A stretch of 8,949 nucleotides of DNA. Source: Pseudomonadota bacterium. GTDB taxonomy: Bacteria > Pseudomonadota > Alphaproteobacteria > Acetobacterales > Acetobacteraceae. The notes beneath the pieces are model-generated. The model did not search any database and was not told the origin of the DNA. It worked only from the letters and a program-made list of their open reading frames with translations. Below are positions 5,761-8,949 of the stretch, in pieces (position 1 is the stretch's first letter; the number at the start of each line of letters is the position of its first letter). The stretch is taken from NCBI GenBank assembly GCA_021805485.1, contig JAJZFF010000204.1, positions 1 through 8,949 on the forward strand, read 5' to 3'. Made by a program: the position numbers and the translations under genes.

Positions 5761-6668
5761 GCGCGGGCGAGGGCAGGGCGGCCGCCGTCATCGGCCTCGG
5801 CTCGATGGGGGGCGGCATGGCCGCCGCATTGCTGCGCGCCGGATTTTTGCTCCGCGGCTTCGATGTCGTGGCCGCGAATCTCGAGCGTCTTGCCGCACAG
5901 GGCGGTGCGCCCGCCGCCTCCCCCGAGGCCGCCGCGCGCGGTGCAGAAATCGTCGTCAGCGTCGTCGTCAACGCCGAGCAGACCGAGGCGGTGCTGTTCG
6001 GCGCGGGCGGCTGCGCGGCGGCGATGGCGCCGGGCGCGGTGTTCATCTCCTGCGCGACGATGGCGCCGGATGTCGTCCGCGACCTTGCATCCCGGTTGGA
6101 GGCGACCGGCGTGCATTATCTCGACGCGCCGATCAGCGGCGGCACCGCCCGCGCGGCGGAGGGAAAACTCACCATCATGGCCTCGGGGAGCAAGAAGGCC
6201 TTCGCCGCCGCCCGCCCCGCGCTCGACGCGATGGCCGCCACCGTGCACGAACTCGGCGATGCGCCGGGCACTGGCGCCGGCTTCAAGATGGTCAACCAGC
6301 TGCTTGCGGGCGTGCATATCGCCGCCGCCTGCGAGGCCGTCGCCTTCGCCGCCTCGATGGGGCTCGACCTTGCCCGCGTCTACGAGGTGATCACGGGCTC
6401 CGCCGGCAATAGCTGGATGTTCGAAAACCGCGTGCCGCACATTCTCGACGCCGACTACGCCCCGCGCAGCGCCGTCGACATCTTCACCAAGGATCTCGGC
6501 ATCGTGCTCGACATGGCGCGGCGCGGCCGGATGCCGGTTCCGATGGCCTCGGAAGCCTTGCAGCTTTTCCTGATGACCGCCGCCGCCGGGATGGGACGGG
6601 ACGACGACGCCTCCGTCGCCCGCCTCTTCGCCCGCATCGCGCCGATTTCGCTCCCCGAACCGTCCTGA
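5757..6668 (+). CDS. ltnD: L-threonate dehydrogenase
   Basis: Cytosolic NAD-dependent beta-hydroxyacid dehydrogenase, 303 residues, expected to oxidise L-threonate at C2 to 2-oxo-tetronate, the first catabolic step. Seen: Rossmann motif VIGLGSMGGGMA (11-22); D36 after the second strand (LRGFDVV), which favours NAD; substrate loop DAPISGGT (123-130); catalytic loop GTGAGFKMVNQLL with K177 and N180; SAGNSWMFENRVPHIL (215-230), which I associate with the LtnD group; and KDLGIVLD (245-252). The ATG chosen overlaps the mini-ORF stop and sits 10 residues before the first strand. Relatives include 3-hydroxyisobutyrate, tartronate-semialdehyde and D-glycerate-type dehydrogenases, but the otnI-otnK-otnC context strongly supports threonate. 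A 27-nt gap with a ribosome binding site leads to otnI. Confidence 0.92.
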   Translation: MSAGEGRAAAVIGLGSMGGGMAAALLRAGFLLRGFDVVAANLERLAAQGGAPAASPEAAARGAEIVVSVVVNAEQTEAVLFGAGGCAAAMAPGAVFISCATMAPDVVRDLASRLEATGVHYLDAPISGGTARAAEGKLTIMASGSKKAFAAARPALDAMAATVHELGDAPGTGAGFKMVNQLLAGVHIAAACEAVAFAASMGLDLARVYEVITGSAGNSWMFENRVPHILDADYAPRSAVDIFTKDLGIVLDMARRGRMPVPMASEALQLFLMTAAAGMGRDDDASVARLFARIAPISLPEPS

Positions 6669-6695
6669 CCCCACCCGCCTGACCCCGGAGGGCCC

Positions 6696-7469
6696 ATGCC
6701 CCGCTTCGCCGCCAATCTCTCGATGATGTTCAACGAGGTTCCGTTCCTCGACCGTTTCGCCGCCGCCGCGGATGCGGGGTTCGACGCCGTCGAGTTCCTC
6801 TTTCCCTACGAGCACCGGCCCGAGGAAATCGGCGCCCGCCTCGCGAAGCACGGGTTGACCCAGGCGCTGTTCAACCTGCCGCCGGGCGACTGGGCGGGCG
6901 GCGAGCGCGGCCTCGCCGCACTGCCCGGCCGCGAGGAGGAGCTCGCCGCCGGCACCGCCCGCGCGCTCGAATACGCGGCGGCGACGGGTGTGACCCGCCT
7001 GCACCTGATGGCCGGGATCGCCGACCCCGCCGATCCCGCCGCCCAGGCCCGCTATCGCGACGCCGTCCGCCGCACCGCCGAAACCCTCGCCCATCACGGC
7101 ATCGACCTGCTGCTGGAGCCGATCAACGGGCGCGACATGCCGGGCTATTTCCTCAACGACGTCGATGCGGCGGCCGAGTTCATCGGCGGCCTCGGCATGG
7201 GCAATGTCCGCCTGCAATTCGACATCTATCACTGCCAGATCATCCATGGCGACGTGACGATGCGGCTGCGCCGGCTGATCCGCCAGACCGGCCATGTGCA
7301 GATCGCGTCCGTCCCCTCGCGCCACGAGCCGGATGGCGAGGAGCTGAACTATCCCTTCCTGTTCGACGAGCTCGACCGCCTCGGCTATGCCGGCATCGTC
7401 GGCTGCGAATACCGCCCGCGCGGCCGCACCGAAGACGGCCTCGCCTGGTTCGCGGGGCGCGGAAGATGA
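6696..7469 (+). CDS. otnI: 2-oxo-tetronate isomerase (hydroxypyruvate isomerase family)
   Basis: Cytosolic metal-dependent TIM-barrel isomerase, 257 residues, predicted to turn 2-oxo-tetronate into 3-oxo-tetronate. It resembles hydroxypyruvate isomerase (Hyi) in length and motifs: FAANLSMMFNEVPFLDRF at the start (4-21); LLEPINGRDMPGYFL with catalytic E141; LQFDIYHCQ with D176 as metal ligand; HVQIASVPSRHEPD (200-213) with Q202; and GCEYRPRG with the second catalytic glutamate E238. A GGAGGG stands 3 nt before the ATG, a rather tight spacing. The stop overlaps the otnK start as ATGA (7466-7469), so the two are translationally coupled. True hydroxypyruvate isomerase (glyoxylate metabolism) is the alternative, but the neighbours point to the tetronate pathway. 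Confidence 0.92.
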   Translation: MPRFAANLSMMFNEVPFLDRFAAAADAGFDAVEFLFPYEHRPEEIGARLAKHGLTQALFNLPPGDWAGGERGLAALPGREEELAAGTARALEYAAATGVTRLHLMAGIADPADPAAQARYRDAVRRTAETLAHHGIDLLLEPINGRDMPGYFLNDVDAAAEFIGGLGMGNVRLQFDIYHCQIIHGDVTMRLRRLIRQTGHVQIASVPSRHEPDGEELNYPFLFDELDRLGYAGIVGCEYRPRGRTEDGLAWFAGRGR

Positions 7470-8740
7470 GCCTGCGCCTCGCCTGCATCGCCGACGACTA
7501 TACCGGCGCCTCCGACCTCGCCAACACGCTGAGCCGCAACGGCCTGCGCACGGTGCAGACCATCGGCATCCCCGCAGCCGACCTCGCCTTGCCGCAGATC
7601 GACGCCATTGTCGTCGCCTTCAAGATCCGCTCGGTGCCGGCGAAGGAGGCCGTCGCCGCCGCCCTCGCCGCCGCCGAGTACTGCACGGCCCAGGGAGCCG
7701 CGCACGTGATGTACAAGATCTGTTCCACCTTCGACTCGACTGATGAGGGCAATGTCGGCCCGGTGACCGAGGCGCTGGCCGCCCGCGCCGGCGGCCTCTG
7801 CGTGCCGGTCTGCCCGGCCTTTCCCGAAACCGGCCGCACCGTCTACCAGGGGCATCTCTTCGTCGGCGCCGTGCCGCTCGCCGAAAGCCCGCTCAAGGAC
7901 CATCCGCTCAACCCGATGCGGGATTCGAATCTTGCCCGCGTGCTCGCGCGCCAGTCGGCCCGGCCGGTCGGCCTCGTGCCGTTCGAGGTCGTCGAGCGCG
8001 GGGCGGCGGCGGTCGGTGCGGCGCTCGATGCGGCTGCGGGCGAGGGCAGGGGGGCCTGCATCGTCGATGCCATCGCCGAGCGCCATCTGCTCGCCCTGGG
8101 CGAGGCGGCGCTGCGCCGCCCGGTCTCGACCGGCGCCTCCGGCCTTGGCCTCGGCCTAGCCCGCGCCATTGCCGGCGGCGCCGCACCGGGCGCCGCGCCT
8201 GACTTCGCCGCGCCGGAGGGGCCGGCCGCGATCATCGCCGGCAGCTGCTCGGCGGCGACGCTGGACCAGATCGCGGCGGTGAGGGGGCGGATACCGATCT
8301 GCCATCTCGACGCTGAAGCCCTGCTGGCAGGCGACGTGTCCGCCGCCCTCGACTGGGCCGGTGAACTGCTCGATTCCGGCCCCGTCCTGCTCGCCAGCTC
8401 GGCGACGCCGGAGGCGGTCGCGGCGCTGAAATCCGCCCATGGCGCCGAGGTCGGCGCGCGGATCGAAGCCGCCCTCGCCACCCTCGCCGCGGGGCTCGCC
8501 GATCGCGGTGTGCGCCGCCTGATCGTCGCCGGCGGTGAAACCTCGGGCGCGATCGTCGACCGTCTCGGCATCCCCGCCTTCGAGATCGGCGCCGAAATCG
8601 CCCCCGGCGTGCCGCTGCTGCGCAGCATCGAGCCCGAGCCGCGTCTCTTCGCCCTCAAATCCGGCAATTTCGGTGGCCGCGATTTTTTCCCCCGCGCCCT
8701 CGCCGCCATGGGAGTTGCGCCGACGCCCGGCGCGGACTAA
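7466..8740 (+). CDS. otnK: 3-oxo-tetronate kinase (four-carbon acid sugar kinase, former DUF1537)
   Basis: Cytosolic ATP-dependent kinase, 424 residues, a normal length for the family; predicted to phosphorylate 3-oxo-tetronate to its 4-phosphate. N-terminal acid-sugar-binding domain: IADDYTGASDLA (8-19), YKICSTFDST (83-92), PAFPETGRTVYQGHLFV (117-133) and HPLNPMRDSNL (146-156). A flexible Ala/Pro/Gly linker (about 237-254) precedes the C-terminal nucleotide-binding domain: GSCSAAT (259-265), VAGGETSGA (354-362) and LKSGNFGG (397-404). The start overlaps the otnI stop. It is the last gene of the rightward unit; the tRNA-Gly begins 17 nt after its TAA. OtnK, DtnK and related kinases share the fold; OtnK is chosen because otnI and otnC accompany it and no pdxA2-like gene is present. 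Confidence 0.93.
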   Translation: MSLRLACIADDYTGASDLANTLSRNGLRTVQTIGIPAADLALPQIDAIVVAFKIRSVPAKEAVAAALAAAEYCTAQGAAHVMYKICSTFDSTDEGNVGPVTEALAARAGGLCVPVCPAFPETGRTVYQGHLFVGAVPLAESPLKDHPLNPMRDSNLARVLARQSARPVGLVPFEVVERGAAAVGAALDAAAGEGRGACIVDAIAERHLLALGEAALRRPVSTGASGLGLGLARAIAGGAAPGAAPDFAAPEGPAAIIAGSCSAATLDQIAAVRGRIPICHLDAEALLAGDVSAALDWAGELLDSGPVLLASSATPEAVAALKSAHGAEVGARIEAALATLAAGLADRGVRRLIVAGGETSGAIVDRLGIPAFEIGAEIAPGVPLLRSIEPEPRLFALKSGNFGGRDFFPRALAAMGVAPTPGAD

Positions 8741-8743
8741 ATC
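8715..8743 (+). promoter_or_regulatory. Candidate tRNA promoter overlapping the otnK stop
   Basis: TTGCGC (8715-8720) and TAAATC (8738-8743) are 17 bp apart. The -10 begins with the TAA stop codon of otnK. Transcription would start near 8750, about 8 nt before the tRNA. The -35 hexamer is the same as that proposed for the leftward otnC unit. Weak matches; the tRNA could also be processed from otnK read-through. Confidence 0.3.
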
Positions 8744-8757
8744 TCGGCTCGCGCCAT

Positions 8758-8831
8758 GCGGGTATGATGTAATGGTAGCCTGTCAGCTTCCCAAGCTGAA
8801 CGCGCGGGTTCGATTCCCGCTACCCGCTCCA
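8758..8831 (+). tRNA. tRNA-Gly (anticodon CCC)
   Basis: Folds as a complete tRNA. Acceptor stem GCGGGTA (8758-8764) pairs fully with TACCCGC (8821-8827). The anticodon arm TCAGC-TTCCCAA-GCTGA (8783-8799) has anticodon CCC at 8790-8792, reading GGG glycine codons. The variable loop is short (4 nt). The T arm is GCGGG-TTCGATT-CCCGC (8804-8820). Discriminator base U is at 8828 and CCA is encoded (8829-8831). The D arm is the weakest part, with an apparent T-C mismatch between 8768 and 8780, but keeps the AATGGTA loop. Confidence 0.97.
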
Positions 8832-8874
8832 GCGCGATCCCCTTGCTTCCTGCCCGAATTGCCGCCGCTGTGAT

Positions 8875-8894
8875 GACCCGGCTTGTTTCGGGTC
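8875..8894 (+). terminator. Hairpin downstream of the tRNA, possible terminator
   Basis: GACCCG (8875-8880) and CGGGTC (8889-8894) form a perfect 6-bp GC-rich stem around an 8-nt loop, 43 nt past the tRNA. No T-run follows, so it is not a classical intrinsic terminator. The rest of 8832-8949 shows no gene I can support. Confidence 0.3.
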
Positions 8895-8949
8895 GGGACG
8901 CGTGCTGCCGGGCGCTCCATTGTCCGTTCGGTCGCGGCGGGAGGACCGG

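Noticed and set aside
5715..7325. A 536-residue minus-strand open frame across ltnD and otnI
   Set aside because: It covers two well-supported plus-strand genes and is a low-complexity GC-skew artefact.
8758..8949. tRNA 3' end as an integration site for a mobile element
   Set aside because: No integrase, and no repeat of the tRNA end within the remaining 118 bp; the window stops too soon to judge.

Overview
The window is high-GC chromosomal DNA with alphaproteobacterial character. Codons end almost always in G or C, coding is dense with ATGA overlaps, and there is a bacterial tRNA-Gly(CCC) with encoded CCA. An acetic-acid-bacteria-like lineage (Acetobacteraceae) is my guess from protein style and cannot be settled from this sequence alone. 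No insertion sequence, phage gene or CRISPR array is visible.

Left part (1-2925). A DHA2-type drug/proton antiporter gene runs leftward. Across a 189-bp gap, two rightward genes encode a DUF2889 protein and an antibiotic-biosynthesis-monooxygenase (ABM) fold protein. They are separated by 4 nt. A perfect 30-bp tandem duplication sits at their junction and lengthens the DUF2889 tail by a decapeptide repeat.

Central and right part (2956-8740). This is a four-carbon acid-sugar catabolic locus of the type known for L-threonate. Rightward: a LacI-family regulator, a possible 10-codon leader ORF, ltnD (L-threonate dehydrogenase), otnI (2-oxo-tetronate isomerase) and otnK (3-oxo-tetronate kinase, formerly DUF1537). 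Leftward from the same divergent control region: a second beta-hydroxyacid dehydrogenase with a YihU-like GRTxxxA substrate loop, overlapping otnC (3-oxo-tetronate-4-phosphate decarboxylase). Together LtnD, OtnI, OtnK and OtnC would turn L-threonate into dihydroxyacetone phosphate plus CO2. The second dehydrogenase is not needed for that route and is the least explained gene of the locus. No uptake gene for the substrate is evident.

The 117-bp control region (4497-4613) holds two LacI-type operators 19 bp apart, each touching or beside the -35 element of one of two divergent promoter candidates. The rightward promoter would place transcription start on or next to the regulator's ATG, which fits its lack of a ribosome binding site.

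Right end (8741-8949). A tRNA-Gly(CCC) lies 17 nt after otnK. It is followed by 118 bp with no gene I can support, apart from a small hairpin. The most useful leads are the operator pair, the coupled mini-ORF before ltnD, the extra dehydrogenase and the 30-bp duplication. I do not see a wholly new kind of system here.
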